Virus record (IMG/VR): IMGVR_UViG_3300027833_000012
Coordinates: 112,257 to 176,256 of that record
Origin: a virus
Direction: 5' to 3' (one strand)
Length of the DNA: 64,000 nucleotides
Part shown: positions 53,719 to 62,744 of the stretch, one piece after another
How positions within the stretch are numbered: the first letter of the stretch is position 1
Layout: every line of letters starts with the position of its first letter
Program-made: the position numbers and the translations under genes
The notes under the pieces: model-generated
What the model saw: only the letters and a program-made list of their open reading frames with translations
What the model was told of the DNA's origin: nothing
Databases searched by the model: none

Positions 53719-56562
53719 TTATATATCATCGAAGCTTGCTCCAGTGTTCATTACATTGAATTCTACACATATGAATTCTAAAGCGGTAGTTGGTTTTATA
53801 AAAATTCTACCACATAACTCATTTCTATCTATAGATTCAGGACTATTATCTAACACAACTCTAAAGTCAGTAAGACCTCTTTCACTCCTTATATTATCTA
53901 ATATAGGGTTAACTAGTGATAAGAATTGATTTCTTACGATATCATCATTTTGTTCGAATAAAAGTCTAATAGATACAGCTGATATTAATTTTCTAGCTTG
54001 TAATAATAATCTTCTAACGCTAAGTCTATCAAGAGCACTCTCTTTAACTTGTAATGTCTTATTACCCCAAATTTTAATACCTTCAGTAGCCCAAGTTGTA
54101 ACTGGGTTAACTCTACCTTCGTAAAGTGTATCTCTATGTTCTTGGGTTAATTTAGTTCTAGCTTTAACCGCACTAACATCACCTCTTTGTACACCAGCTA
54201 CAGCAAACCAAGGGAATGAAATGTTATCAGTTAATGCAATATTTCTAACTACATCTCTTGTTGGTGGTATGTAAATATTAACACCGTTTTCACTATCTTT
54301 AACCTGTACCCAAGGCCAGTAAGTTGCAGTGTAGTTAGTATCAAACTGTCCATCAAGTGTGTCAATAACATCTTCTGCTAATAAAACATCACCTGAAGCA
54401 TCAGTATCTGGTGTAGTTACAATATAAACTGAATCAGCTCTTTTTTGTTCAACCATTTCTATAGTTTCTTCTACCAATGTTGCATTATCGAAAGTATCAA
54501 TACCTGGTGTTGCCAATACGTTAATATTAACAGATTCTGGGTTTTGTAATGTCCAAATAGCTTCTAAATAAGCGTAATAATCTGAACTAATACCAGCGTC
54601 ACCACTAGTTAAAGCTCTATTTTCAAAATTACCACTAATTAAACCTTCTTGACCTTTAGAACCATTTATAGTGTAAGAATCTCTATTTGTTCTTCTAGTT
54701 CTATAAATATCCCACCCATCAAATCCACCGTAAGGTGCAAATGTAAATTTACGTGAGTAAATCTTTTCATAATCAGTACCTTGAACACCACTCTCATCTC
54801 TAAACTCAGCATTACCTGTTTCAAATTCAAAGTTTGGTGTGAATGTATCACCATTAGAGTTCATAACCTCTTCTATATTATCTATAGTAGCACCATTTGC
54901 ATCAATATCCATATGGAAACCTTTAGTGAATCCTGTAAGTATTGAAGAATCACCACTTCCTGGTTTACCTTTATAATCGAAGAAATCTTGGTCAATACCC
55001 TTAGTGTTAGATAACCCTAAATAGAATTTTCTCTTATTCTCAAAAACATCATAGTTTTTCTTATACTCTATTGAAGGAGTTTGAACTGATGTGTTAGTAT
55101 TACTTTGGTAATCTCTTGTAGGGAACCCTACGAAACCAGCTGGGAAAGCATCTGAAGTATCAGACTCTTCATCCAACTCAACAAGTACGTAATTTGATTT
55201 AGATTCAAATTCACCATCAAGTGTACCTATTTTTCTAGATATGAAATTTCTAGAAGATGGGTCCATTGAACACCTAGTGAATCTTTCTAATACGATTGGT
55301 TTAGCGTCAGTATCACCATAAGCTCTTATCTCAACGTCAAATTCTCTATCATCTAATCTAATGTTTTTAATAGAAATTTTAAATTGTTTATTTGCAGCGT
55401 TACCATCAGATATTGTCCAAAGTCTAAATAATCTAAGTAAGTTAGTACCTCTTAATTCAGAAACAACCCACGGGGTAACCGCTGGTTGGTATTCTTCTTT
55501 ATAATTTGAAAATTCATCGTTATATTGTACAAATGAAGAAATATTAATACCTCTTACTTTATTATCGTTAACTAAATCTTTAAACATGTTTTCAAAAATC
55601 TCTTCAACATATAATGAAGTTTTACCATCTTGAGCACCTCTACCTAATACTCTAGTTATGTAGTTCTTTTTAGTTCTATCAAAAGATAGTGAATAACTAA
55701 ACGCACCACTATTACTTGAAGTACCTTCTAAAGTGAAATCACCCTTCGGGTCAGAACTAGCATCAGTTGCTGTAGAATTAAAATTAATATCAGAACTATT
55801 TTCTATATCAAAATTAAGGATTTCATCACCATCATATTTAGCTCTACTCTTAAGTAATGCTACTATTTTATTATCAACATCTGAATAACCCTCACCAGTG
55901 TACTGTATAGTAGTACCCGAAGCTGTCCCAGTTATATTACCGTCTACGTCAGTAGTAGTAGAAGTTACATATAAATCCATAGATGCCCCAACAAACTGTG
56001 AACCAGTCTTAGTGAATTTTTGACCTATATTGACACTAGTACCAGTAGCAGATGTAGGTAAAAAACTTAAATCAGTGTCTAATAAACCATCATCAAAAAG
56101 TGTTTGAACTACAGGGTCAGCAGAAACTACTGATGATATTAAACCATCTGATGTTGCTGAAAATGTTATTAACGGGTCATAGTCAGTTGATGCTTGTGAT
56201 TCAACTATAGTAGTTGAGTCCAAACCTGAATCTAATGTTATACCCCAAGATAAACCACCATCAAATCCAGAAAATCCAAGTACTCTTGTTACGAATAATT
56301 GATTTGATTCTGAAAGATATGATTTAGCAATATAAGGTAACTCATATTTAGGTGCCCCAGTATCTTTTACTTTTGTAGCATTTAAACCACCGAAGAAATT
56401 TCTAAATTCATCATAGTTTCTAACAAAAATAGGTTGAAATGCTGGACCTTGAGTTGTCTCCCCGACAACACCAAGAGTTGTTACCCCCACTTGTCTTGTT
56501 ACAAATGTTAGGTCATTTTCTGATGTATACACACCAGGACTTACGAATACTTTATCAGCCAT
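53719..56562 (-). CDS. Contractile tail sheath protein (gp18-like, extended)
   Basis: This 947-aa protein is the contractile outer tail. The N-terminus (VFVSPGVYTSENDL, then VTTLGVVGETTQGPAF) and the C-terminal domain (FPWFAVAGVQRGDVSAV, NPVTTWATEGIKIWGNKTLQ, then RRLLLQARKLISAVS and FEQND) are typical of the family. T4 gp18 is 659 aa. The extra length lies in the middle, about residues 100-560, and probably forms surface protrusion domains. It heads the tail unit, divergent to the small plus-strand gene, with a 146-bp gap rich in palindromes. The call is firm; the extra domain is unassigned. Confidence 0.95.
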   Translation of the reverse strand: MADKVFVSPGVYTSENDLTFVTRQVGVTTLGVVGETTQGPAFQPIFVRNYDEFRNFFGGLNATKVKDTGAPKYELPYIAKSYLSESNQLFVTRVLGFSGFDGGLSWGITLDSGLDSTTIVESQASTDYDPLITFSATSDGLISSVVSADPVVQTLFDDGLLDTDLSFLPTSATGTSVNIGQKFTKTGSQFVGASMDLYVTSTTTDVDGNITGTASGTTIQYTGEGYSDVDNKIVALLKSRAKYDGDEILNFDIENSSDINFNSTATDASSDPKGDFTLEGTSSNSGAFSYSLSFDRTKKNYITRVLGRGAQDGKTSLYVEEIFENMFKDLVNDNKVRGINISSFVQYNDEFSNYKEEYQPAVTPWVVSELRGTNLLRLFRLWTISDGNAANKQFKISIKNIRLDDREFDVEIRAYGDTDAKPIVLERFTRCSMDPSSRNFISRKIGTLDGEFESKSNYVLVELDEESDTSDAFPAGFVGFPTRDYQSNTNTSVQTPSIEYKKNYDVFENKRKFYLGLSNTKGIDQDFFDYKGKPGSGDSSILTGFTKGFHMDIDANGATIDNIEEVMNSNGDTFTPNFEFETGNAEFRDESGVQGTDYEKIYSRKFTFAPYGGFDGWDIYRTRRTNRDSYTINGSKGQEGLISGNFENRALTSGDAGISSDYYAYLEAIWTLQNPESVNINVLATPGIDTFDNATLVEETIEMVEQKRADSVYIVTTPDTDASGDVLLAEDVIDTLDGQFDTNYTATYWPWVQVKDSENGVNIYIPPTRDVVRNIALTDNISFPWFAVAGVQRGDVSAVKARTKLTQEHRDTLYEGRVNPVTTWATEGIKIWGNKTLQVKESALDRLSVRRLLLQARKLISAVSIRLLFEQNDDIVRNQFLSLVNPILDNIRSERGLTDFRVVLDNSPESIDRNELCGRIFIKPTTALEFICVEFNVMNTGASFDDI

Positions 56563-56635
56563 TATTTACTTTTTTTTTTAAGTTATTATATTAAGTTATT
56601 TTATAATAAATATGTTAGTTTATGTCAAAAGTTTT

Positions 56636-56658
56636 TATGGTGTATGTAATACACCATA
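56636..56658. promoter_or_regulatory. Perfect 10-bp palindrome in the sheath/RHH divergent gap
   Basis: TATGGTGTAT and ATACACCATA flank a 3-nt spacer. No T run follows directly on either strand, so it is more likely an operator than a terminator. It lies about 20-45 bases upstream of the -7 element of the small plus-strand gene. Confidence 0.65.
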
Positions 56659-56661
56659 ATT

Positions 56662-56692
56662 AGTATGATTTTTTTCATACTTTTGTCATACT
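56662..56692. promoter_or_regulatory. Operator-like TCATACT repeats overlapping a plus-strand promoter
   Basis: AGTATGA (56662-56668) and TCATACT (56675-56681) form an inverted repeat, and a further TCATACT follows at 56686-56692. The -7-like element TACTTTTG (56678-56685) is embedded between the two TCATACT copies, so a protein bound here would block transcription of the 50-aa gene. The -33 position lacks a clear TTG. Confidence 0.6.
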
Positions 56693-56708
56693 TATTAATA
56701 AAAAGGAT

Positions 56709-56861
56709 ATGAAACGTACTAAAAACTTAAAAATAACCCCATTGACTCATGAAATATTAAAAAAATATTGTGAAGAAAATGGTTTAAAAATGTTCGCATT
56801 TGTTGAAAAGTTAATTAAAGATAAGTGTAAAAAACCTAAAGATATTTATGGTGATGAATAA
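56709..56861 (+). CDS. Small ribbon-helix-helix-like DNA-binding protein (50 aa)
   Basis: A plus-strand frame starts at 56709, preceded by AAAAAGG, a fair ribosome binding site. It encodes 50 aa: a basic start and strand (MKRTKNLKITPL), helix (HEILKKYCEENG) and helix (MFAFVEKLIKDKC). This strand-helix-helix layout with a Lys/Arg-rich strand is the plan of CopG/Arc-type repressors. The promoter region carries TCATACT inverted and direct repeats, consistent with autoregulation. It overlaps the end of the convergent minus-strand gene by 16 bases. It is too short for many gene finders. Fold assignment is by pattern, so moderate. Confidence 0.62.
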   Translation: MKRTKNLKITPLTHEILKKYCEENGLKMFAFVEKLIKDKCKKPKDIYGDE

Positions 56862-57322
56862 TTAAATGTTTTAATTACTTTATTAAATTCTAATTTATCT
56901 TCATCACTCATATTATCACCAGATATCTTTCTGTAAGGTGTATAGATTATACTTGATAAGGTTAACAAACCAAACCTAACCCAACTAATTTCCCATGGTA
57001 AACCGCATCTTTCTATTTCTAAAGAAAATATTTTATCACAAATAAATTTATATTTAAGGTTAGTGGATACGTTATATTTTATGTACATATAATCATGTAT
57101 CATTGCAAATATATCTAAATTAGGCATTATCTTCACATCCTTCAATATAGTTGTCCCATCAAAATCATCTGGATTAACTATAAAATAATTAAAAGCGTCT
57201 TCGTAAACTTTTATTATATCATCACTAGTTTTATGTTCTTTTAAAAACTTAACCATAAATATTTTAACACTAATTAAGGTGTTCTTATTCGATTTAAAAA
57301 AATCAGATTTACTTCCTAACAT
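56846..57322 (-). CDS. Unknown structural-cluster protein, possible DUF1353-like motif
   Basis: This 158-aa protein is helical. The block AMIHDYMYIKYNV, then KFICDKIFSLEIERCGLPWE and a hydrophobic helix, resembles DUF1353-type proteins, in which HDyLY and a later D..f...l...G recur. The resemblance is partial. It lies at the downstream end of the fibre genes, convergent with and overlapping the 50-aa plus-strand gene by 16 bases. A small hydrolase-like or structural role is possible; none is shown. Confidence 0.4.
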   Translation of the reverse strand: MLGSKSDFFKSNKNTLISVKIFMVKFLKEHKTSDDIIKVYEDAFNYFIVNPDDFDGTTILKDVKIMPNLDIFAMIHDYMYIKYNVSTNLKYKFICDKIFSLEIERCGLPWEISWVRFGLLTLSSIIYTPYRKISGDNMSDEDKLEFNKVIKTFNYSSP

Positions 57323-57326
57323 AATT

Positions 57327-57656
57327 TTATCCTTCGTTATTATCTATTAACATATATGATACTGTTAAATCTACGGCATCGGTATCACCACAACTAGCAA
57401 CTAAAGAATCTAAATTATCTAAAGTTAATGTTCCATCTAAAGCTTGAAAAGATGATGATTCTGGTAAAATTAAATCCTTACCTAAATAAAAATCTTCACC
57501 AGAACTATTATCAGTCCAATAAATATCCAATGTAGTTTCACTACTAGTTATATTTGTTGCATGTATAGTCTTTATAAGTATCTTAGTTGACGCACCACTT
57601 GTTATTATTGTTGTATCACTTGTAGTAAGGTGCTTACCTTCGTTTAAATATTCCAT
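57327..57656 (-). CDS. Small beta-sandwich virion protein
   Basis: This 109-aa protein (MEYLNEGKHLTTSDTTIITS at the start) is entirely strand-like. It has the pattern TKILIKTIHATNITSSETTL, then YWTDNSSGEDFYLGKDLILP, seen in small decoration or fibre-cap proteins of many phages. No cysteine pair, charge patch or catalytic motif. It lies four bases before the 158-aa gene and two bases after the 204-aa gene, so it is translated with them. A particle-surface or fibre role is inferred. Confidence 0.5.
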   Translation of the reverse strand: MEYLNEGKHLTTSDTTIITSGASTKILIKTIHATNITSSETTLDIYWTDNSSGEDFYLGKDLILPESSSFQALDGTLTLDNLDSLVASCGDTDAVDLTVSYMLIDNNEG

Positions 57657-57658
57657 AA

Positions 57659-58273
57659 TTAATTTTTAATTTCGTTTTTACTTGGTTTTATTATTTTTAT
57701 TATACCATTTACTAATTCCTCTGTGAAGTATGTTTTTTCTGGTAATCCGTTATTTACAAAACCATTTGTTCCGAGTACCCAGTCAACTAAACCATCTATA
57801 CCATCTTCATCAAATGTTGATATACTATATTTAACATACTTTTCATTAAGTCCCATAGTATTTACACCTAAATCATTTGAATCTAATACAGATAACCTAT
57901 AAGAAGCAAACGCCTTAGCCTTTTCCCACCTATTATGTCTACATTCTTCAGATAATTTACAAAATGTTTCCCAAAAAACTTCTTGTTCTTCATTAGTATA
58001 CAAAGTATCTCTATCTTCTTTACCTACACAAAAATTCTTAATAGCTAAAGTCTTATCATTATCAGAAAGATTACCAAACCCTCCAACGGATATTATATAT
58101 TCTATAGCTAAATTTCTACAAAGTAAATAGTCGTTATTAGTTTCTTTAGGTATTAAGAACCACATTGATACTGAAGTCATATCAGCGTAATCATTATCTA
58201 AAATATCTTTTACTTGGTAAACGTTTTTACCTTGTTCATTACCGTAATATTTACCTATTCTTAAATCACTCAT
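57659..58273 (-). CDS. Unknown protein in the fibre cluster (204 aa)
   Basis: This 204-aa protein begins MSDLRIGKYYGNEQGKNVYQ. The first 30 residues are strand-like. The rest is helical with aromatic and Cys residues (LCRNLAIEYII, NFCVGKEDRD, WETFCKLSEECRHNRWEKAK). No known family. It starts two bases after the LamG-like fibre gene, so it may be a fibre assembly helper or chaperone. The helical composition differs from the strand-rich fibre proteins around it, which supports a helper over a structural role, as inference. Confidence 0.45.
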   Translation of the reverse strand: MSDLRIGKYYGNEQGKNVYQVKDILDNDYADMTSVSMWFLIPKETNNDYLLCRNLAIEYIISVGGFGNLSDNDKTLAIKNFCVGKEDRDTLYTNEEQEVFWETFCKLSEECRHNRWEKAKAFASYRLSVLDSNDLGVNTMGLNEKYVKYSISTFDEDGIDGLVDWVLGTNGFVNNGLPEKTYFTEELVNGIIKIIKPSKNEIKN

Positions 58274-58275
58274 AT

Positions 58276-59115
58276 TTAATTTATATTATATTTAATTTTT
58301 AAATCATTTTCAACATCTGACTGTTGTGTGTTGTTTAGTGGTGTATTAAAGAATAATATCTCCCCCATATCCCCATTTGTAGTATAAGATGGGCTACCCG
58401 AACTACCTATTTCCAAACCTTCGTCTGGATGTACGATAGGTGTTGAATAACTTTTTGTACCAGAATCACTATCTGGACCTATTATTTCACATTCAATATT
58501 ATTTTCATTATAATGAAACTTATATATGTTCGCTAAACCAGATAAAGGTAAATTCAATCTTACATTAGAAGGTTCTGTATTCCAATTGTTTAACCAAAAT
58601 TTAACATCACCATCATACATTTGTACCCCCCATCCTTGGTTCCAGGTTGTCCCATTTGTTCTAGCTAACACCGTATTTAAACCAAAACCAGGACCACCTG
58701 GTGTGTATTTAAAAACAAAGTATACTGTCATACCACCTACACTATCTAAGACACTAGAATCATTAGCAATTAAAACTTGTTCATCAAACCTTATAGTAGG
58801 GTTATTATTAAATAGTGTGTTACTAGAAATCAATACTGGTGAATCAGGAAACTCACTTGAAATAGCCAATAACCCAGTTATTTTATCACCCCAACTAATA
58901 ATATTACCACTGACATCGGTAACTTCTTCGTTAGCGTCATAATGTAAAGACGGTGTGTAGTCACCACTTCCACCACCACCATCTCCTGGTGCTAACCTAT
59001 CATTTAACCTTTCTAAGTAATGTTGTTCTCTAGAAATACCACCTTCTATATCTTTTGTATTAGTTCCGAACCTTTTATTTTTATTAAAAAAACCAGAATT
59101 ACCTCTTATACTCAT
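58276..59115 (-). CDS. Tail fibre protein with LamG-like (concanavalin-fold) domain
   Basis: This 279-aa protein has a short N-terminal module ending REQHYLERLNDRL, shared with the next gene upstream. A Gly-rich hinge follows, then from about residue 54 a LamG-like jelly roll (LHYDANEEVTDVSGNIISWG, MTVYFVFKYTPG, GDMGEILFFNTPL, then a helix QQSDVENDLKIKYN). Such domains bind sugars. Its start overlaps the stop of the upstream fibre gene by four bases (ATGA). It is probably a receptor-binding part of the tail fibre, recognising a surface glycan of the host. Confidence 0.7.
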   Translation of the reverse strand: MSIRGNSGFFNKNKRFGTNTKDIEGGISREQHYLERLNDRLAPGDGGGGSGDYTPSLHYDANEEVTDVSGNIISWGDKITGLLAISSEFPDSPVLISSNTLFNNNPTIRFDEQVLIANDSSVLDSVGGMTVYFVFKYTPGGPGFGLNTVLARTNGTTWNQGWGVQMYDGDVKFWLNNWNTEPSNVRLNLPLSGLANIYKFHYNENNIECEIIGPDSDSGTKSYSTPIVHPDEGLEIGSSGSPSYTTNGDMGEILFFNTPLNNTQQSDVENDLKIKYNIN

Positions 59116-59879
59116 GAATTATAAATTAATTTTACGTTATTTATTGCCCAAGGTGGGTTTCTTTCCACCGATGTGTCATCAGTCCAACTAAATACCATTC
59201 TTCTATTACAGTTAGTACACCATTGTCCATATCTAGAATCAATTGTAATTATTTCACTAACAAAACTAGTACTAGCTAATTGGTTTCTAGGTGAACCCCC
59301 ATCACCATTGAATTTACCGTTATTTATGTTTGTTTCTAACCTATTAATAAATTCACTATTAAAATCATATTCCGTTCCAGCTATTGGTGTGAATGATTGT
59401 GGTGTTACTATCATAATATAACCGTAATCATAATCTCCTGGACCACCACCATTTTCACCTCGACAAGACCAATCAAACGTTAATGTAAGTGAACTAGCAT
59501 TCGGTGGAATAGTGAAATCGAAAAACATATGTGAGTTTGTGTTTTGACTTTCACTATTGTATGTATTATTAACACCATCGTTTGTTATATACGCTAACTT
59601 AGTACCATTTTCAGTCGGGGGTAAAGGGTTAAAAGGTGTTTCACCAACTATCCAAAAATTAGCTTGTCCAGTATTAAGTACTGTCCATTTATCAAGTGTA
59701 CCATCCTCGAAATCGTCTTCGAATAGTACGTTAGGTACTGTAGGACCTAATTCACCTGATAATCTAGTTAAATAATGTCTTCTAATTGAAAAATTACCAG
59801 CTGAAGTTAGATTAGAAGAATAATTTCTTTTATCTAAACCAATATAACCACCATTACCTTTTTTTATACTTAATCCCAT
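59112..59879 (-). CDS. Tail fibre protein with cleaved-adhesin-like (choice-of-anchor J) domain
   Basis: This 255-aa protein shares its first 45 residues in pattern with the downstream gene (GGYIGLDKR, then IRRHYLTRLSGEL). The main domain begins FEDDFEDGTLDKWTVLNTG, the start typical of cleaved-adhesin/MAM-like sandwiches common in Bacteroidota surface proteins. It continues with SLTLTFDWSCRGE and ends WAINNVKLIYNS. A Cys pair (CTNC) lies in the last third. Different binding domains on the same N-terminal stem suggest two alternative or adjacent adhesins on one fibre base. Confidence 0.65.
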   Translation of the reverse strand: MGLSIKKGNGGYIGLDKRNYSSNLTSAGNFSIRRHYLTRLSGELGPTVPNVLFEDDFEDGTLDKWTVLNTGQANFWIVGETPFNPLPPTENGTKLAYITNDGVNNTYNSESQNTNSHMFFDFTIPPNASSLTLTFDWSCRGENGGGPGDYDYGYIMIVTPQSFTPIAGTEYDFNSEFINRLETNINNGKFNGDGGSPRNQLASTSFVSEIITIDSRYGQWCTNCNRRMVFSWTDDTSVERNPPWAINNVKLIYNS

Positions 59880-59885
59880 ATTATT

Positions 59886-60896
59886 TTATGTTACATTCAT
59901 AAACCAACTAAACACTTTATCCGTACCCCCAGTACCTCCACCACCAGTTGAGTTGATACTAAATTCGTTAGTTGATGTTTCTATTATAGTTATATTATTA
60001 CCACCTTCAATTTTTATAACATCATTACCTAAATTAGTAGTTAATGTTAAAATATTACTATCTAAATTAGCACCATTTATAAAAGTATCAGTAAAACTCG
60101 TTATATACCCAGCACCATTTGCCAACTCAACGTTATCGGTTGGTATTGTAGGTGTACCTGTTAAATCATTATAATCTCCACTGAACACACTTAAATCACT
60201 TATTTGTGATTGGGTTATAGTTAATGCTGACTCATATTGAGTCACATCACTTTCACTTACTGTATAATCTGATGTTTCACCTGGGGCTGATAATTGGGTG
60301 ATAGAAATCATACTACCTTCTGGTACTATGTTTGAGACAGTATTAACATTACTGACCCTTTTTAAATAAACACTTATTAAATCACCTTCATTACAGTAAA
60401 CCACTGTTGTTAATGTAATTGACGCTGTATTTATACTAATTTGCCCCCTAACATAAGAATTTCCCCCCTCTTCTTTTAATAAAACGTCATTTATTGCAAA
60501 TAAAGCTGTATCTGTTGTTCTTTGTCCAGATGATTGCATTTTAATCGCTAATGATAACTCGTAATAACCATCGTTAGGTATTGTAACACCATTACTATCA
60601 CTAACCCATGAAGTACCAGTAGAAAAGTTAATATCACCAAAACAACTAACTTTTTTTGGGTTAGTAGAGGTTAAACTCATTGTATCTTTAATTAAATCAA
60701 ATTTTGCTAACACAACACCGTTAGGTGTTCCACCACCTTCACCGAATAATTCCCATGAAGTATTTCCATCTATGTTTTTATAATAATCACCATTAGTTGT
60801 GTTAATGTATAACGTACCTAATTTAGAAGTGTGTGATGGTACACCTTCTGATGATTGTATTCTTGTCTTACCGACTGTTATGTTTGATATGTTCAT
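59886..60896 (-). CDS. Tail fibre protein with C1q/TNF-like domain
   Basis: This 336-aa protein begins with a beta stem (SKLGTLYINTTNGDYYKNID, SWELFGEGG), the common 'G.ly.nt....y.~..g..W' motif of tail fibres. Residues 100-205 are a C1q/TNF-like jelly roll (TIPNDGYYELSLAIKMQSSG, ISVYLKRVSN). Then comes a fibre repeat (ISDLSVFSGDYNDLTGTPTI) and a Gly-rich end. It lies between the 610-aa and 255-aa fibre genes with gaps of 6-11 bases. C1q-like heads trimerise in other phage fibres and bind surface glycans or proteins. The C-terminus is short and may attach to a partner. Confidence 0.65.
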   Translation of the reverse strand: MNISNITVGKTRIQSSEGVPSHTSKLGTLYINTTNGDYYKNIDGNTSWELFGEGGGTPNGVVLAKFDLIKDTMSLTSTNPKKVSCFGDINFSTGTSWVSDSNGVTIPNDGYYELSLAIKMQSSGQRTTDTALFAINDVLLKEEGGNSYVRGQISINTASITLTTVVYCNEGDLISVYLKRVSNVNTVSNIVPEGSMISITQLSAPGETSDYTVSESDVTQYESALTITQSQISDLSVFSGDYNDLTGTPTIPTDNVELANGAGYITSFTDTFINGANLDSNILTLTTNLGNDVIKIEGGNNITIIETSTNEFSINSTGGGGTGGTDKVFSWFMNVT

Positions 60897-60907
60897 ATTT
60901 TTTATTT

Positions 60908-62740
60908 TTAAACAATTGGTTTTGGTTTATATATTCTCATTAAAACACTATCATTTGAAGAATCTTCACTAACAACAAACCCATATAAAATGTTACTATT
61001 ACTATTTTCATTTAAATATGTGCTAGGGTAATTATTATCTAAATAAAGTGTACTACCTGGTACTATTGGTTTATCCATACTTGGGTAAGGTGTGTTTGGT
61101 TCTATAGTTAAATCCCAACCAGTGTCAGATGTTGAACTATCCGATTTAAAATAAAACCTAGCGTATCTCTTACCAGTGTTTATTACTTCACCTATTAAAC
61201 CAACACTTTCTTTAGGGAAAATATATCCATTAGATGTTGGCCCACTAGTACTACTATATGGTGGTGTAGGGTCATCACTCTGAATCATCCAAGGTATTGA
61301 GACGTTTGAGTAATTAATACCATCATCTGATGTTTGTAAACCAAATCTATCATACAAAACACCAGATATTGAGTGTTCGAAGTTAAATTCATTTACTGTA
61401 ATTTTAACAGTATAAATAGAACCAGCATCAAATGTTATCGAATAATTCTCACTATTTTGATAATCTTTATCACCCCCACCACTATCTTGGAAAGTAGTGT
61501 CATTCGTTAAAGACCTTATAGTTCCAGTTGTTGTAGTGTTTAACAATACAGTTTCACTATCATCTATGATAGTGGTTTCTCTTCTAGCGGTACAGAATCC
61601 GTAAACTAAAACCTCACAATCTTCACCATCTAAAACTGTTTGTAATGATATACCAATAACTTCATGTTGACTTGGTAACGCTCCAGGAGTTACTGCAAAC
61701 GCTTTATTATTTTGATAATTCCATATTACTGGTTGACCATTTAAAATATCACCCTTAGCTTTTATAAGAATACTTAAACCATTTCTATCTTGTCTAGGTA
61801 AAGTTAAATCTGACTTAGTAAATGAACTTGGTTCTGTGAAATCTTGCGTTAAATCAGATTTAAAAGCCACTAGTTCTTTAGTGTATCTCCAACCATATTC
61901 TCTTCTAACATAAGGTACAAATATACCACCAATAAATGTAGTACCTTTTATTTGGATATCAGAATCTTCCACACTTATAATTAATCTATAAGCAGCTCCA
62001 TCTTCAAAATCAGTTAATGGTTTTAATTCAAAATCAAAACCATCTAAAGATGTTACTTCTGGTTGTATAATTTCATCGACTATTAATGTATCTTCACCTT
62101 GTAATGTTATCGTATTAGAAAAATTAGTTTCATTAGGGAATAGTAATTCTAATTGTGGGTTATTTTCATCATAACTACTTTCACCAATTCTAAATAACCT
62201 AATTCTAAGGGGTTTAGTTGTTAAAGCTTTTAATTTATATAATTTACCAATAACATCTTGGTTAGAAACTAACGGAAATGATACTGAATTAGTGAATGTT
62301 GTTGTTGTGTCGTCTAACCCTTGTATATCAAATGATGATGGTGAACTAAATTTTTTAACAATTGGGTTAACTGAACCATCATCAGTTATTTCATAATTCA
62401 TTATAATGTAAGTTCTACCATCAAACTTAGTTTTATAACCTAATTCTTGAGTCAAATCTGATACTTTTATAGCATCACCAACCTCAATCGATTGTGGTGG
62501 TACTTGTAAGTCATACTTTGATATTATTTTTGTGATATTACCTTCATTATCTCTTTCTATTGTGAATAATTCATCTAAGTTTAAACCATCTAATGTTACC
62601 CATATAGTACCATTATAAACTTGAATATAATCAATTGTACTATTATATACTAAATCACCCTTCTTAGGTGTTAAATTATCTATTTCTGTTTGAGTTAAAC
62701 TTAAATTAACCCCACTTTTTATACTAAATGTTTCTGCCAT
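60908..62740 (-). CDS. Large tail fibre / spike protein
   Basis: This 610-aa protein begins with a fibre stem (LTPKKGDLVYNSTIDYIQVY, then IWVTLDG). Residues 320-395 resemble DUF2190-type small barrels of phage fibres (KAKGDILNGQPVIWNYQNNK, then VIGISLQTVLDGEDCEVLVY). The C-terminal 180 residues look like a discoidin-type sandwich (YSITFDAGSIYTVKITVNEF, RYARFYFKSDSS). No enzymatic acids were recognised. It lies four bases after the partial fibre gene and shares the 'yn.t...i~vy.g..W' motif with its neighbours. Likely a trimeric fibre shaft with a binding end. Confidence 0.6.
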   Translation of the reverse strand: MAETFSIKSGVNLSLTQTEIDNLTPKKGDLVYNSTIDYIQVYNGTIWVTLDGLNLDELFTIERDNEGNITKIISKYDLQVPPQSIEVGDAIKVSDLTQELGYKTKFDGRTYIIMNYEITDDGSVNPIVKKFSSPSSFDIQGLDDTTTTFTNSVSFPLVSNQDVIGKLYKLKALTTKPLRIRLFRIGESSYDENNPQLELLFPNETNFSNTITLQGEDTLIVDEIIQPEVTSLDGFDFELKPLTDFEDGAAYRLIISVEDSDIQIKGTTFIGGIFVPYVRREYGWRYTKELVAFKSDLTQDFTEPSSFTKSDLTLPRQDRNGLSILIKAKGDILNGQPVIWNYQNNKAFAVTPGALPSQHEVIGISLQTVLDGEDCEVLVYGFCTARRETTIIDDSETVLLNTTTTGTIRSLTNDTTFQDSGGGDKDYQNSENYSITFDAGSIYTVKITVNEFNFEHSISGVLYDRFGLQTSDDGINYSNVSIPWMIQSDDPTPPYSSTSGPTSNGYIFPKESVGLIGEVINTGKRYARFYFKSDSSTSDTGWDLTIEPNTPYPSMDKPIVPGSTLYLDNNYPSTYLNENSNSNILYGFVVSEDSSNDSVLMRIYKPKPIV

Positions 62741-62744
62741 AATT

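Noticed and set aside
56636-56658. Palindrome as an intrinsic terminator
   Set aside because: No T run follows directly on either strand, and it lies upstream of two divergent genes, so an operator is more likely.
58526-58942. A 138-residue plus-strand frame inside the LamG-like fibre gene
   Set aside because: It lies wholly opposite a convincing fibre gene, has no domain pattern and no start signal. Long antisense frames are common here because of codon bias.
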